In this document: positions 8,805 through 19,876 of the stretch, piece by piece
Layout of the letters: each line of letters begins with the position of its first letter
How positions within the stretch are numbered: position 1 is the first letter of the stretch
From: Gammaproteobacteria bacterium
GTDB taxonomy: Bacteria > Pseudomonadota > Gammaproteobacteria > Acidiferrobacterales > Sulfurifustaceae
Direction of reading: 5' to 3'
Assembly (NCBI GenBank): GCA_016199745.1
Contig: JACQFZ010000042.1
Location: 1 to 64,000, forward strand
DNA length: 64,000 nucleotides
Position numbers and translations under genes: made by a program
The notes under the pieces: generated by a model
What the model was told of the DNA's origin: nothing
Database searches by the model: none
Seen by the model: the letters and a program-made list of their open reading frames with translations, nothing else

Positions 8805-11504
8805 TCACATCGCCGCTTGGACTTGCTCCACTGGCGGATCGAGTCGCTGCCCGATCTCGGTTGCAAGATGTTGCTGTTGCGCCGGATCGCTCACCAGTCG
8901 TCCGTCACGTGTCACGACATAAAAAATATCCTCAACACGCTCGCCGAACGTCGCGACCTTCGCGGTGACCAATCGCACGTTGCAGGCGGCGAGGGCGAGC
9001 GCCACCTGATACAGCAGACCGGGACGATCTTGCGCCGTGACCTCCATTACGGTCGTTTGGCCATTGACCGATACATCGAAGGCCACGTGGGTGCGAATCG
9101 GGAAATGCTTGAGCGCTCGCGATAGATGGGCGTGATGCAGGTCACGGCCGGGGCGCGGATTTAACAATTGCTCGCGCATCGCCGTTTGAATACGCGCGAG
9201 TTGTGCCGGTTCGGCGATCGGCTGATTGGCATGATCGAGTACGACGAAGGTATCGAGGGCGAAACCGAAGCGCGTGGTGTGGATGCGCGCATCCCAGATC
9301 GACAAGTTCAGCCGGTCGATACCGGCAGTGAGATCGACGAACAAACCATCGCGGTCGGGTCCGTATACCAAAATTTCTGTACCGCCGGCTTCTGGGTGAT
9401 GGCGCACGGCGACTAACGGCAATTCCGACGCTGACGCACGCGTGATCATCTCCGTATGCCATGCCAAGCTGTCGGCCTCGTGGCGTAAGAAATAATCGAT
9501 GTCCATGCGTTGCCAATGTTCCTCGACGAGGTTGGCGGCGATTTTTTTGTCTGTCAGTCGTCGCATGACGTCGGCGCGCAAGTCGTTGACGCGCGCCTCA
9601 TGGTCGAGCGGTTGACCGACGCCGCGGTGTAGCTCGTGCAGCGTCGCGTGGTAGAGCATGGATAGCAGACGACCCTTCCAAACATTCCAAACCTTGGGAC
9701 TGGTGCCGCGCATATCGGCGACGGTCAGCAGATAAAGATTATCGAGGTGCTCTTTGTCGCCGACACGTTCGGCGAAACGACGCACGACCTCGGGATCCAT
9801 GATGTCTTGCCGTTGCGCCGTGTCCGACATGATCAAGTGATGGCGCACCAGCCACATGACGAAGTGCGTATCGTACTCGCTCATTCCGTGTTGCTGGCAA
9901 AAGTGCTCGGCCTCTTGCTCACCGAGCACCGAATGGTCGCCACCGCGGCCTTTGGCGATATCGTGAAACAAGCCACCGAGATAGAGCCGTTCCGGTTTCG
10001 TCAGCGTTTGGATGATGCTGCTGGCGAGCGGAAATTCGTGCTGATGCTGGGCGATGGTGAATCGCCGCAGATTGCGCACGACGAATAGCGAATGTTGATC
10101 GACGGTATATACATGAAACAGATCATGTTGCATCTGCCCGACGACCCGACCGAACGCCGGAATGTAGCGACCGAGCACGCCGTAGGCATTCATGCGCCGC
10201 AGCTCGTGCGTGATGCCGGCCGGTTGGCGCAAGATCTCCATGAACAAGCTGCGACAGGCGATGTCGCGCCGGAACGACGCGTTGATGCGATGCAGGTTGG
10301 TGCGTACCAGCCGAATGGTGTTGGCACGTACGCCTTTCAACTGCGGATGCAGCTGCATCAAATGAAACAGCTCGAGCAAGGCGTACGGCGAATATTGGAA
10401 GACGCGCGTATTGCGTACTTCGAGAAAGCCGTTGTGCGATTGGAACCGACGATTGATTGGTTCGATTTTGGCGCGACCACGCGTGAGAATCGCTTCTTCG
10501 AAATGTTGTAGCAGGATGACGTTCAGTAGCGACAGTTCTTTGATCGCGCGGTAATAGCGCTTCATGAACTGCTCGACCGCGAGCGCGCCGTCTTGATCGA
10601 CGTAGCCGAACAGTTTGGCGAGCGCGCGCTGATGATCGAACAACAGGCGTTCTTCGCGCCGGCCGGCCAGATAATGCAAGCCGCAGCGCACCTGCCACAG
10701 AAAATCACGGCCGCGTACGAGCGCGCGATACTCCGGTTCGTGTAGGAAGCCGTGTTCAACCAGCTCGTGTAACGATTGCGTGTCGAAGTGGCGTTGCGTC
10801 ACCCACGAGATCATTTGGATATCGCGTAGTCCGCCCGGGCCTTCCTTGATGTTCGGCTCCAGGTTGTATGCAGTGTCGTCGAAACGTAAATGACGTTCGC
10901 GTTGTTCCTCGCGCTTGGCGGCGAAGAATTTATTGCTCGGCCAAATTTTTTTCGGATGAGTGGCAACCCGCAATTGCTGGAATAGTGCGGCATCGCCGAC
11001 GAGCAGGCGCGTCTCCATCAAATTAGTGGCGATGGTGACGTCGCCTTTAGCTTGCTGTGTACATTCCTTCAGGGTGCGCACGCTGTGGCCGATCTCGAGA
11101 CCGATATCCCAGAGGAAACGCACGAACGTCTCGGCGAACATGAGCACGTCGTTGGCGCCGGCTTTTTTCAACAACAGCAGAATGTCGACGTCCGATCCCG
11201 GATGCAGCTCGCCGCGTCCATAGCCGCCAACGGCGATTAGCGATAGCGCGGCATGGGCAGGGAGGAGGCTTTGATGATGTTGCCAGGCGCGGATCAGCAA
11301 CTCGTCGACCAGCGAGGCGTGCAGGGCGATGATGTGCGTGGCCTGTCGTGGGTGCGAGAGATAGTGCCGTTTCAGCGCTTCGCGGCCGTCGCGTAGCGTT
11401 GTGCGGAAGGCGGCCAGTGTGCTCGGCACATCGGCGGTTTCGCGCAGAGCGTGTTCGAATTTGGCGGCGTTGAAGACTTCGTCTTTACCGACGCGTGTGG
11501 TCAC
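8805..11504 (-). CDS. glnD: [Protein-PII] uridylyltransferase / uridylyl-removing enzyme
   Basis: Bifunctional nitrogen sensor that adds or removes UMP on PII proteins in response to glutamine. The 899 residues contain the nucleotidyltransferase core VGGYGRGELHPGSDVD (about 92-107), the adjacent GlnD helical region, and an HD hydrolase domain with FHDIAKGRGGDHS near 510. Two C-terminal ACT domains (about 710-790 and 825-895) bind glutamine. Length matches E. coli GlnD (890). The start is GTG 11504, overlapping the map stop codon (GTGA), so glnD is translated downstream of map. PII genes are not in the window. Confidence 0.97.
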   Translation of the reverse strand: MTTRVGKDEVFNAAKFEHALRETADVPSTLAAFRTTLRDGREALKRHYLSHPRQATHIIALHASLVDELLIRAWQHHQSLLPAHAALSLIAVGGYGRGELHPGSDVDILLLLKKAGANDVLMFAETFVRFLWDIGLEIGHSVRTLKECTQQAKGDVTIATNLMETRLLVGDAALFQQLRVATHPKKIWPSNKFFAAKREEQRERHLRFDDTAYNLEPNIKEGPGGLRDIQMISWVTQRHFDTQSLHELVEHGFLHEPEYRALVRGRDFLWQVRCGLHYLAGRREERLLFDHQRALAKLFGYVDQDGALAVEQFMKRYYRAIKELSLLNVILLQHFEEAILTRGRAKIEPINRRFQSHNGFLEVRNTRVFQYSPYALLELFHLMQLHPQLKGVRANTIRLVRTNLHRINASFRRDIACRSLFMEILRQPAGITHELRRMNAYGVLGRYIPAFGRVVGQMQHDLFHVYTVDQHSLFVVRNLRRFTIAQHQHEFPLASSIIQTLTKPERLYLGGLFHDIAKGRGGDHSVLGEQEAEHFCQQHGMSEYDTHFVMWLVRHHLIMSDTAQRQDIMDPEVVRRFAERVGDKEHLDNLYLLTVADMRGTSPKVWNVWKGRLLSMLYHATLHELHRGVGQPLDHEARVNDLRADVMRRLTDKKIAANLVEEHWQRMDIDYFLRHEADSLAWHTEMITRASASELPLVAVRHHPEAGGTEILVYGPDRDGLFVDLTAGIDRLNLSIWDARIHTTRFGFALDTFVVLDHANQPIAEPAQLARIQTAMREQLLNPRPGRDLHHAHLSRALKHFPIRTHVAFDVSVNGQTTVMEVTAQDRPGLLYQVALALAACNVRLVTAKVATFGERVEDIFYVVTRDGRLVSDPAQQQHLATEIGQRLDPPVEQVQAAM

Positions 11505-12268
11505 GAGGGCGTGGCAGACGAGCGCGTAAGGATTTCATAACCGTTGTCGGTTACGAGCACGGTGTGCTCCCATTGCGCCGATAACGAGTGATCGCGTGTG
11601 ACCACGGTCCATTGATCCGGTAGCAACTTCACTTCCGGCCGGCCGGCATTGATCATCGGTTCGATGGTGAAGGTCATGCCGGCGGCGAGCGTCATGCCGG
11701 TTCCGGGTTGGCCGTAGTGCAGGACTTGCGGGTCTTCGTGAAACACGCGGCCAATGCCGTGGCCGCAGTATTCGCGTACGACCGAAAAACCGTGACGCTC
11801 GGCATGTGTCTGGATGGCGTGGCCGATGTCGCCGAGCCGTATGCCCGGCCGCACCTGAGCGATGCCGCGTTCCATGCACTCGCGCGTGATTTGCACCAGC
11901 CGGCGTGCCTGCACCGAGGGTTCGCCGACGAAGTACATCCGGCTGGTATCGCCATGGAAGCCGTCTTTGATGACGGTGACGTCGATATTGACGATATCGC
12001 CTTTCTTAAGGACCTTGTCGCCCGGAATGCCGTGGCACACCTGGTGATTGACCGAGGTGCAGATGGATTTGGGGAATCCTTTGTAATTGAGCGGGGCAGG
12101 GATCGCCTTTTGCACATTGACGATGTAATCGTGGCAAATACGGTCGAGTTCGCCGGTGCTAACGCCGGGGGCGACATGCGGCCCGATCATATCGAGCACT
12201 TCCGCCGCTAGGCGACCGGAAGTGCGCATTTTTTCGATTTCTGCTGGGGTTTTTAGGGTCACAGACAT
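11501..12268 (-). CDS. map: Type I methionine aminopeptidase
   Basis: Removes the initiator methionine from nascent proteins. The 255 residues have the pita-bread fold with metal ligands visible in NIDVTVIKDGFHGDTSRM (two Asp), GHGIGRVFHEDP (His) and TIEPMI (Glu), with the last Glu in TVVTRDHSLSAQWEHT. It is divergent from rpsB, an arrangement conserved across gammaproteobacteria. The 3' end overlaps glnD by 4 nt. The start ATG 12268 is the only sensible one, given the family N-terminus SVTLKTPAEIEKMR. Confidence 0.97.
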   Translation of the reverse strand: MSVTLKTPAEIEKMRTSGRLAAEVLDMIGPHVAPGVSTGELDRICHDYIVNVQKAIPAPLNYKGFPKSICTSVNHQVCHGIPGDKVLKKGDIVNIDVTVIKDGFHGDTSRMYFVGEPSVQARRLVQITRECMERGIAQVRPGIRLGDIGHAIQTHAERHGFSVVREYCGHGIGRVFHEDPQVLHYGQPGTGMTLAAGMTFTIEPMINAGRPEVKLLPDQWTVVTRDHSLSAQWEHTVLVTDNGYEILTRSSATPS

Positions 12269-12381
12269 GGTAAATCCAAAAAAAGCGATGGTGTTCGCGA
12301 GCGGCGCCTATTCTGGGCGATCTTGGCTTATTTAAAAAGGCCTTGCTTGGCCGAATTTGCCGGCAAAGCCCTTGTATCTCA

Positions 12382-12410
12382 TTGTTTTACCGCGGCCGGC
12401 TGTGGTATAA
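12382..12410 (+). promoter_or_regulatory. Candidate sigma-70 promoter for rpsB-tsf
   Basis: TTGTTT (12382-12387) and GTATAA (12405-12410) are separated by 17 nt in the map-rpsB gap, about 170 nt before the rpsB start codon. This leaves a long untranslated leader, as expected for rpsB. Prediction from consensus only. Confidence 0.55.
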
Positions 12411-12417
12411 GAGCGGG

Positions 12418-12580
12418 CCTCAACACGGCCGCGTTTCAGCTTTTGAACGCGTCGTCTGAGTCCAAGAACTGTAACTTCAACCCACACATGGGTCGTCACG
12501 TGCGTCTGGGTGCTTGCCCGTTCTAAGAATGGGGCGAGTTGACGCATGGGATCCATGGCGGAATAACCCGAGGAGAAATC
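12418..12580 (+). promoter_or_regulatory. rpsB 5' leader, structured (candidate S2-binding leader)
   Basis: The 312-nt map-rpsB gap holds the promoter above and this leader. Two hairpins are visible: ACCCA/TGGGT at 12480-12493, and CTTGCCC (12513-12519) pairing with GGGCGAG (12532-12538) with an inner TTCT/AGAA. The leader ends with GAGGAG 6 nt before the rpsB ATG. In other gammaproteobacteria the rpsB leader binds S2 for autogenous control. That role is inferred from position and structure, not shown by sequence identity. The remaining upstream part (12269-12381) shows nothing else I can name. Confidence 0.5.
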
Positions 12581-13474
12581 ATGAGCTCTGTGACAATGCG
12601 CCAGATGCTGGAGGCCGGTGTTCATTTCGGCCACCAGACCCGTTTTTGGCATCCCAAGATGCGCCCGTACATTTTCGGCGAGCGCAATAAAATCCACATC
12701 ATCAATCTCGAGAAGACGCTGCCGCTGTTTCAAGATGCGATGCAGTTCCTGAAACGTCTCTCGGGTAATCGCGGCACCATTCTGTTCGTCGGCACCAAGC
12801 GTCAAGCGCAGGAAATCGTGGCGGAAGAAGCCGTCCGCGCCGGTTGCCCGTACGTCAATCATCGTTGGCTCGGCGGCATGCTGACCAACTACCGCACTGT
12901 TAAGAAGTCGATCGAGCGTTTGAAGCTGCTCGAAGCGACGCTGCAAGACGAAAAAAGCGCCGAAAAGTTGTCAAAGAAAGAACTGCTCGATATCGAACGC
13001 GAACGCGTGAAGCTTGAGCGTAGTCTCGGCGGCATCAAGGACATGGGCGGTCTGCCCGACGCGCTGTTCATTATCGACGTCGGTCATGAGTACATCGCCA
13101 TTTCCGAAGCGAACAAGCTCGGTATTCCGGTGGTCGGCGTAGTCGATTCCAACTGCAAGCCCGACGGTGTCGATTACGTGATCCCCGGCAATGACGATGC
13201 GATTCGTGCGATCCGGTTGTATGCCGGTGCTGCTGGCGACGCCATCGTTGAAGGTCGCGGTCACGTCGAAACGATGGGTGAAGGCGATGACGAAGAGTTC
13301 GTCGAGTTGAAAGACGAGCCGGCGAAAGTGAAGGTTGCCGCGAAGCGCCGTTCCACGCGCGCCGACGGTACCGACGGTGAAGCCGTCGCGGAAGAAGTCG
13401 AAGCGCCGGCCAAAGCCAAGCGTCCGGTACGTAGTAACAAAGCGCGTCCTAGCGGTAAGAAGGGCGACGAGTAA
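12581..13474 (+). CDS. rpsB: 30S ribosomal protein S2 with C-terminal basic/acidic extension
   Basis: Small-subunit protein S2, 297 residues. The start ATG 12581 gives the standard N-terminus [20 protein letters not shown] and has GAGGAG just upstream; an in-frame earlier start would add 14 non-conserved residues. Core motifs [22 protein letters not shown] and [10 protein letters not shown] match the family. Beyond the usual end (about 241 in E. coli) there is an Ala/Lys/Arg/Glu-rich tail of some 55 residues, probably disordered. The first gene of the rpsB-tsf-pyrH-frr cluster. The tail is seen directly; any RNA-binding role would be a guess. Confidence 0.97.
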   Translation: MSSVTMRQMLEAGVHFGHQTRFWHPKMRPYIFGERNKIHIINLEKTLPLFQDAMQFLKRLSGNRGTILFVGTKRQAQEIVAEEAVRAGCPYVNHRWLGGMLTNYRTVKKSIERLKLLEATLQDEKSAEKLSKKELLDIERERVKLERSLGGIKDMGGLPDALFIIDVGHEYIAISEANKLGIPVVGVVDSNCKPDGVDYVIPGNDDAIRAIRLYAGAAGDAIVEGRGHVETMGEGDDEEFVELKDEPAKVKVAAKRRSTRADGTDGEAVAEEVEAPAKAKRPVRSNKARPSGKKGDE

Positions 13475-13487
13475 GAGTGATGGTAAA

Positions 13488-13512
13488 CGGGCGTTGCTTC
13501 TGGCAGCGCCTG
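13488..13512 (+). promoter_or_regulatory. Intergenic hairpin between rpsB and tsf
   Basis: A stem of about 10 bp (including wobble pairs) around GGCGTTGC and GCAGCGCC, with a TTCTG loop. No U-tract follows, so it is not a standard intrinsic terminator. It may moderate read-through or protect the rpsB mRNA end. The tsf ribosome site (GAGGTAG) follows it. Confidence 0.45.
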
Positions 13513-13535
13513 TTGCCGCATTGATGAGGTAGCTC

Positions 13536-15097
<1,562 letters not shown>

Positions 15098-15101
15098 AGC
15101 G

Positions 15102-15668
15102 ATGATGCAAACGGCTGATCAAATCAAGAAAGACGCGGAAACGCGCATGGCCAAATCGCTGGACGCGCTGAAGGTGGATCTCAGCAAGATTCGCACCGGA
15201 CGCGCCCATGCCGGTTTACTCGATCAAGTCCGTGTCGACTACTACGGCACGAAGACGCCACTAAGTCAGGTAGCGAATATCTCGGTGTCGGACGCGCGCA
15301 CTTTGACCGTATCGCCCTACGACAAAGGCTCATTCGCCGCGGTCGAGAAGGCCATCCGTGAGTCCGATCTCGGGCTCAATCCGGCGGCTGCCGGCAACAT
15401 TCTGCGCGTACCGCTGCCGGCGCTGACCGAAGAGCGGCGCCGTGAGTTGACCAAGCATGTGCATAAGGAAGGCGAGAACGCCAAGATCGCCATCCGTAAC
15501 GTGCGTCGCGATAGCAATCAGCATCTCAAAGATCTGCTGAAGAAGAAGTTGATCACCGAGGACGATGACAAGCGCGCCGAAGACATCGTGCAAAAAATGA
15601 CCGACAAGTTCATCGGTGAAGTCGACAAACTCACCGCTGCCAAGGAGCAGGAGATCATGCAGGTCTAG
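15102..15668 (+). CDS. frr: Ribosome recycling factor
   Basis: Splits post-termination ribosomes together with EF-G. The 188 residues show the full family pattern: [20 protein letters not shown] in the first helix, [20 protein letters not shown], the [21 protein letters not shown] block, and the long helix [20 protein letters not shown]. The first two codons are both ATG (15102 and 15105), so the exact start is ambiguous by one residue. It lies 4 nt after pyrH in the conserved rpsB-tsf-pyrH-frr order. Confidence 0.97.
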   Translation: MMQTADQIKKDAETRMAKSLDALKVDLSKIRTGRAHAGLLDQVRVDYYGTKTPLSQVANISVSDARTLTVSPYDKGSFAAVEKAIRESDLGLNPAAAGNILRVPLPALTEERRRELTKHVHKEGENAKIAIRNVRRDSNQHLKDLLKKKLITEDDDKRAEDIVQKMTDKFIGEVDKLTAAKEQEIMQV

Positions 15669-15688
15669 CACCTGCGCGCTCTCTGCTA

Positions 15689-16450
15689 ATGACAACCCCC
15701 GCGGCCCGGTCGGCCGATCTAAAATCCGTTCCTCGCCATATCGCCGTTATCATGGACGGCAACGGCCGCTGGGCCCGCCGGCGGGCGTTGCCGCGCATCG
15801 CCGGTCACCGTAAGGGTCAAGAACGAGTACGTGAGCTGGTGGCCGCCGCCGGTGAAAGCGGTGTGCGCTATGTCACGGTGTTCGCGTTCTCTAGTGAGAA
15901 CTGGAGTCGGCCGGCACAAGAAGTAAAAATGCTGCTCGATTTGTTCTTGCATGCGCTCGACCGCGAAGTCGCCAAGCTGCACGAAAACAATGTCCGCTTC
16001 CAAGTGATCGGCGATACTGCCCGTTTCGGCGCGCAGCTGGTCGAGCGGATTCACGCTGCGGAAACTCTTACACGTGCTAATACCGGTCTGACGTTCACGG
16101 TCGCCGCCAATTACGGCGGCCGCTGGGATATCACCCAGGCGTGCGCCGAGATCGCCCGCCGTGTGTCGGCCGGCGAAATGACCGCGGAACAAGTGACGCC
16201 CGCGACCATCGAACAATTTCTAGCGACAGGCGATTTACCGGAACCGGACCTTTTCATTCGAACCAGCGGCGAGCAACGAGTGAGTAACTTTCTCCTATGG
16301 CAACTTGCTTACACCGAGCTCTATTTCACGCCGGTGTTATGGCCCGATTTCGATCGCGAGCAGTTCGACGCCGCGCTCGCTTATTACGCCAGCCGGCAAC
16401 GTCGCTTTGGTTTGACGGGCGAGCAGATCGAAGCTGCCGGTAATGCTTAA
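15689..16450 (+). CDS. uppS: Undecaprenyl diphosphate synthase
   Basis: Cis-prenyltransferase that adds eight isopentenyl units to farnesyl diphosphate, making the C55 lipid carrier for peptidoglycan and O-antigen. The 253 residues contain HIAVIMDGNGRWARRR (about 16-31, with catalytic Asp), VTVFAFSSENWSRP, and the C-terminal FIRTSGEQRVSNFLLWQLAYTE region. Length equals E. coli UppS. It lies 20 nt after frr and overlaps cdsA by 8 nt. Peripheral membrane enzyme in the cytoplasm. Confidence 0.97.
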   Translation: MTTPAARSADLKSVPRHIAVIMDGNGRWARRRALPRIAGHRKGQERVRELVAAAGESGVRYVTVFAFSSENWSRPAQEVKMLLDLFLHALDREVAKLHENNVRFQVIGDTARFGAQLVERIHAAETLTRANTGLTFTVAANYGGRWDITQACAEIARRVSAGEMTAEQVTPATIEQFLATGDLPEPDLFIRTSGEQRVSNFLLWQLAYTELYFTPVLWPDFDREQFDAALAYYASRQRRFGLTGEQIEAAGNA

Positions 16451-17258
16451 AAAACGCATCCTCACGGCACTGGTTCTAGTTCCGCCGCTAATTGCCGCGC
16501 TCTTCTATTTGCCATCGGTCGGTGTTGCCGCTTTGTTCGGCGTGTTCGTCGGTGTCGGTGCTTGGGAGTGGGCGACCCTTTCAGAATTGCGCGGCATGTG
16601 TCGGGTCGGATATGTAGCGACGGTATTGGCGATCGGCAGCGCGTTGCTGGCGCTAACGTTCCACAATTCTGACTTGGCGACCGTCGTATTTGCGGTTGCG
16701 GCGCTTTGGTGGTTGTGGGTCGTCGTCGATTTGCGTCGCGATGTGAGCAGTTTCTATCACGCGCGCGTCGGAAAAATTATTGCCGGATTTTTGGTGCTGA
16801 CGCCAGCTTGGGTTGCGGTCAGTGTGTTGCACGCGGTCGACCCGCAACGACCGTTGGCGCTGTTGTTTGTATTGGTATTGGTCGGCCTCGCCGATACTGC
16901 CGCTTACGCCGCCGGCCGCGCTTTTGGTCGCACAAAGTTGGCGCCATCGATCAGCCCGGGCAAAACCGTCGAAGGCGTGATCGGCGCGTTGCTGGTTGTG
17001 CTGTTGCTGGCATATTTTTGTGGGACAATTCTGTGGAAGTGGGACGGGTTAGATCTCGTCGTCTGGTTGGTGCTGGCATTTGTCGTCGCCCTGATTTCCG
17101 TGGTTGGCGATCTCGCCGAGAGCAAGCTCAAACGCATCGCCGGTGTTAAAGACAGCGGCAGCTTATTGCCCGGGCATGGGGGAGTACTCGATCGCATCGA
17201 TGCGATAACAGCGGCAGCGCCGGTGTTTGCTCTGGGTTGGTTGCTTTGGTTCGATTGA
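16443..17258 (+). CDS. cdsA: Phosphatidate cytidylyltransferase
   Basis: Integral membrane enzyme converting phosphatidic acid and CTP to CDP-diacylglycerol, the branch point of phospholipid synthesis. The 271 residues form about eight membrane segments. The CDS signature near the C-terminus is clear: AESKLKRIAGVKDSGSLLPG, then HGGVLDRIDAI (about 225-258). The earlier GRTKLAPSISPGKTVEG cytoplasmic loop is also conserved. The start ATG overlaps the uppS end, so translational coupling is likely. Slightly shorter than E. coli CdsA (285). Confidence 0.95.
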   Translation: MLKKRILTALVLVPPLIAALFYLPSVGVAALFGVFVGVGAWEWATLSELRGMCRVGYVATVLAIGSALLALTFHNSDLATVVFAVAALWWLWVVVDLRRDVSSFYHARVGKIIAGFLVLTPAWVAVSVLHAVDPQRPLALLFVLVLVGLADTAAYAAGRAFGRTKLAPSISPGKTVEGVIGALLVVLLLAYFCGTILWKWDGLDLVVWLVLAFVVALISVVGDLAESKLKRIAGVKDSGSLLPGHGGVLDRIDAITAAAPVFALGWLLWFD

Positions 17259-17263
17259 CGCGC

Positions 17264-18496
17264 ATGATGAAAACCACAAATCAAAATACAGAGCGCCAGG
17301 GCGTCGTCATCCTCGGTTCCACCGGTTCGATCGGCGTCAGCACGCTCGATGTATTGGCGCGCCATCCCGATCGATTTGAAATCGTCGCACTGACGGCGAA
17401 CCGCCAAGTCGATCTCATTTTCGAACAATGCCAACGTTATCGTCCGCGCATGGTCGCTATGTGCGATGTCGCGGCCGCCGAGGAGCTGGCGCGGCGCGTG
17501 CGTGCCGCCGGTCTTGCGATCGACGTGCGCACCGGCATCGATGGCCTCGAAGCGGTCGCGACGCTTAGCAATGCAGCGGTAGTCGTGGCCGCTATTGTCG
17601 GCGCCGCCGGTCTGTTGCCGACGTTGGCGGCGGTGCGCGCCGGCAAGCGCGTGTTGCTGGCGAACAAGGAGCCGCTAGTCATCGGCGGCCGGTTGTTGAT
17701 CGAGCAGGCGCGCGCCGCCGGCAGCGTGTTGTTGCCGCTCGACAGCGAGCACAACGCTATTTTTCAATGCTTGCCGGATGGATACAGCGCCGGCGATACG
17801 CCGCGCGGTGTACGCCGTATCTTTCTGACATGTTCCGGCGGTCCGTTCCGGACATGGGCGGCCGAGCGCTTAGGGCAGGTGACGCCGGAGCAGGCGTGTG
17901 CGCATCCGAAGTGGGCCATGGGTCGAAAGATCTCGGTCGATTCGGCGACGCTCATGAATAAGGGGCTCGAGTTGATCGAGGCGTGTCGATTCTTCAATGT
18001 GTCGCCGCCGCAGGTGGAAGTGGTCATTCATCCGCAAAGCGTGATTCATTCCATGGTCGAGTACACCGACGGCTCGGTGTTGGCGCAGCTCAGCAATCCC
18101 GATATGCGCATTCCGATCGCCCACGCATTAGGTTGGCCGGAACGCATCGATTCAGGGGCGCGACCGATCGATCTCTACGAGCTTGCGCGGCTTGAGTTTT
18201 CCGCACCCGATACCGAACGATTTCCCTGCCTACGTCTCGCTTATGAAGCGGCCGCCACTGGTGGTACGGCCCCGGCAATTTTGAACGCGGCCAATGAAGT
18301 GGCGGTCGCGGCATTTCTCGATCGACAAATTAGCTTCACCGATATTCCGCGCGTGATCGCGCAAGCATTGCGCGATGTGCCAACGCGCGTGGATCAATCT
18401 TTGGAATGGGTGTTGGCGGACGACGCACGGGCGCGCGCAGTCGCCACCGATTTCATCGGCGGGCTGGCACCGCGCAAACAGCAGGGGGCTCTATGA
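17264..18496 (+). CDS. dxr: 1-deoxy-D-xylulose 5-phosphate reductoisomerase
   Basis: Second enzyme of the MEP pathway: NADPH-dependent conversion of DXP to MEP. About 410 residues. VVILGSTGSIGVSTLDVL near the N-terminus is the NADPH-binding loop, LLANKEPLVIGG and LPLDSEHNAIFQCL hold substrate and metal ligands, and KISVDSATLMNKGLELIEA and VEVVIHPQSVIHSMV are the expected catalytic blocks. The start is placed at ATG 17264, just after the cdsA stop; an earlier in-frame GTG would overlap cdsA. Its stop overlaps the rseP start (ATGA). It supplies isoprenoid precursors to the neighbouring uppS. Confidence 0.96.
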   Translation: MMKTTNQNTERQGVVILGSTGSIGVSTLDVLARHPDRFEIVALTANRQVDLIFEQCQRYRPRMVAMCDVAAAEELARRVRAAGLAIDVRTGIDGLEAVATLSNAAVVVAAIVGAAGLLPTLAAVRAGKRVLLANKEPLVIGGRLLIEQARAAGSVLLPLDSEHNAIFQCLPDGYSAGDTPRGVRRIFLTCSGGPFRTWAAERLGQVTPEQACAHPKWAMGRKISVDSATLMNKGLELIEACRFFNVSPPQVEVVIHPQSVIHSMVEYTDGSVLAQLSNPDMRIPIAHALGWPERIDSGARPIDLYELARLEFSAPDTERFPCLRLAYEAAATGGTAPAILNAANEVAVAAFLDRQISFTDIPRVIAQALRDVPTRVDQSLEWVLADDARARAVATDFIGGLAPRKQQGAL

Positions 18497-19851
18497 CCGA
18501 TATCCCGTTATATATAGTCGCGTTTGTTGTCGCCCTCGGCATTCTAATCGTGGTGCACGAGTTCGGTCATTTCTGGGTAGCCAAGCGCCTCGGTGTAAAG
18601 GTGCTGCGTTTCTCCATCGGTTTCGGTAAGCCGCTGTACAAGCGGACGTTCGGCCGCGATCAAACTGAGCTGGTGATTGCGGCATTGCCGCTCGGCGGCT
18701 TCGTCAAGATGTTGGACGAGACCGAAGGACCGGTGGAACCGGCGGAGGCGGCGCGCGCATTTAATCGGCAACCGCTGTGGAAGCGAATTCCGATTGTGGC
18801 GGCCGGCCCGATTTTCAATTTCCTATTCGCCATTCTTATTTATTGGGTGGTATATCTGATCGGTATCGACGGCATTCGTCCGGTGATAGCGAAGGTCGCC
18901 GCCGGCTCGATCGCCGAACAAGCGGGCTTCCATGCCGGCGATGAAATCTTGGCGATCGATGGCAAAGAAGTGCAGAGCTGGGGTCAACGCCGGTTGGAGC
19001 TGTTGAGTCGGGCGCTGGATCGCGAGTCAGTGACCATCGACGCGAAAGACGCTGACGGCAAAGTCTATTCACGGACGCTCGATCTGCAGAAGCTGGCGGC
19101 GTCGGCGCTGGATACCGATCTGATGGAGCACGGGATCGGTTTGCAGGGTTATCCGCTAGTGTTGCCGGAGGTCGGTAGTCTGGAAGACGGCCCCGGCAAG
19201 CGTGCCGGCCTGCAAGTCGGCGATCGCGTTATCAGCATTGATGGTCAGCCGGTGCACGAGTGGCACGATGTGCTGGTGTTTTTGCGCGACCGCGCCGGCA
19301 AGCCAGTGCAGATCGCGGTAGAGCGCAACGGTAAGCCGTTGTCGTTCGCCGTGACGCCCGACGCATTCACCCGCGACGGCAAGACTATCGGCCGCATCGG
19401 CGTCGGCCCGCGGGTCGTCGAGCTGCCGCCGGATATGTATAAGAAGGTGCGCCTCGGCCCGCTGGACGCATTGGTCGAGGCAACGGCGAATACCTGGAGC
19501 ATGTCGGTGCTGACGCTCGACATCCTGTATCGCATGGTCACGCTGGAAATATCGAGCAAGAACATCAGCGGCCCGATTACGATCGCCCAATATGCCGGCC
19601 AATCGGCCAAGATTGGTTTGACGCCGTTCCTGATGTTCCTCGCCGTTATCAGCATCAGCCTCGCAGTATTGAACTTGTTGCCGGTGCCGGTGCTGGACGG
19701 CGGCCATCTATTGTTCTATGCGATGGAGGCCATCAAGGGGAGCCCGGTGTCTGAGCGCACCGTACTGATGGGTCATCGCATCGGTATTGCGCTGCTGGCG
19801 GCGCTGATGGCGCTGGCCTTCTATAACGACCTGACGCGGGTATTCCAATAA
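18493..19851 (+). CDS. rseP: RIP metalloprotease RseP (site-2 protease)
   Basis: Inner-membrane zinc protease that makes the intramembrane cut of anti-sigma factor RseA, releasing RpoE. The 452 residues have HEFGH in the first membrane segment (about 22-26), tandem PDZ domains between about 110 and 300, and the late LNLLPVPVLDGGHL motif carrying the Asp ligand. The start ATG 18493 overlaps the dxr stop; a longer in-frame opening inside dxr is discarded because it lacks the hydrophobic N-terminus. Its likely substrate, RseA, is encoded at 58279-58836. Confidence 0.96.
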   Translation: MTDIPLYIVAFVVALGILIVVHEFGHFWVAKRLGVKVLRFSIGFGKPLYKRTFGRDQTELVIAALPLGGFVKMLDETEGPVEPAEAARAFNRQPLWKRIPIVAAGPIFNFLFAILIYWVVYLIGIDGIRPVIAKVAAGSIAEQAGFHAGDEILAIDGKEVQSWGQRRLELLSRALDRESVTIDAKDADGKVYSRTLDLQKLAASALDTDLMEHGIGLQGYPLVLPEVGSLEDGPGKRAGLQVGDRVISIDGQPVHEWHDVLVFLRDRAGKPVQIAVERNGKPLSFAVTPDAFTRDGKTIGRIGVGPRVVELPPDMYKKVRLGPLDALVEATANTWSMSVLTLDILYRMVTLEISSKNISGPITIAQYAGQSAKIGLTPFLMFLAVISISLAVLNLLPVPVLDGGHLLFYAMEAIKGSPVSERTVLMGHRIGIALLAALMALAFYNDLTRVFQ

Positions 19852-19876
19852 CAATTAACGCCGACGATATATCTCA

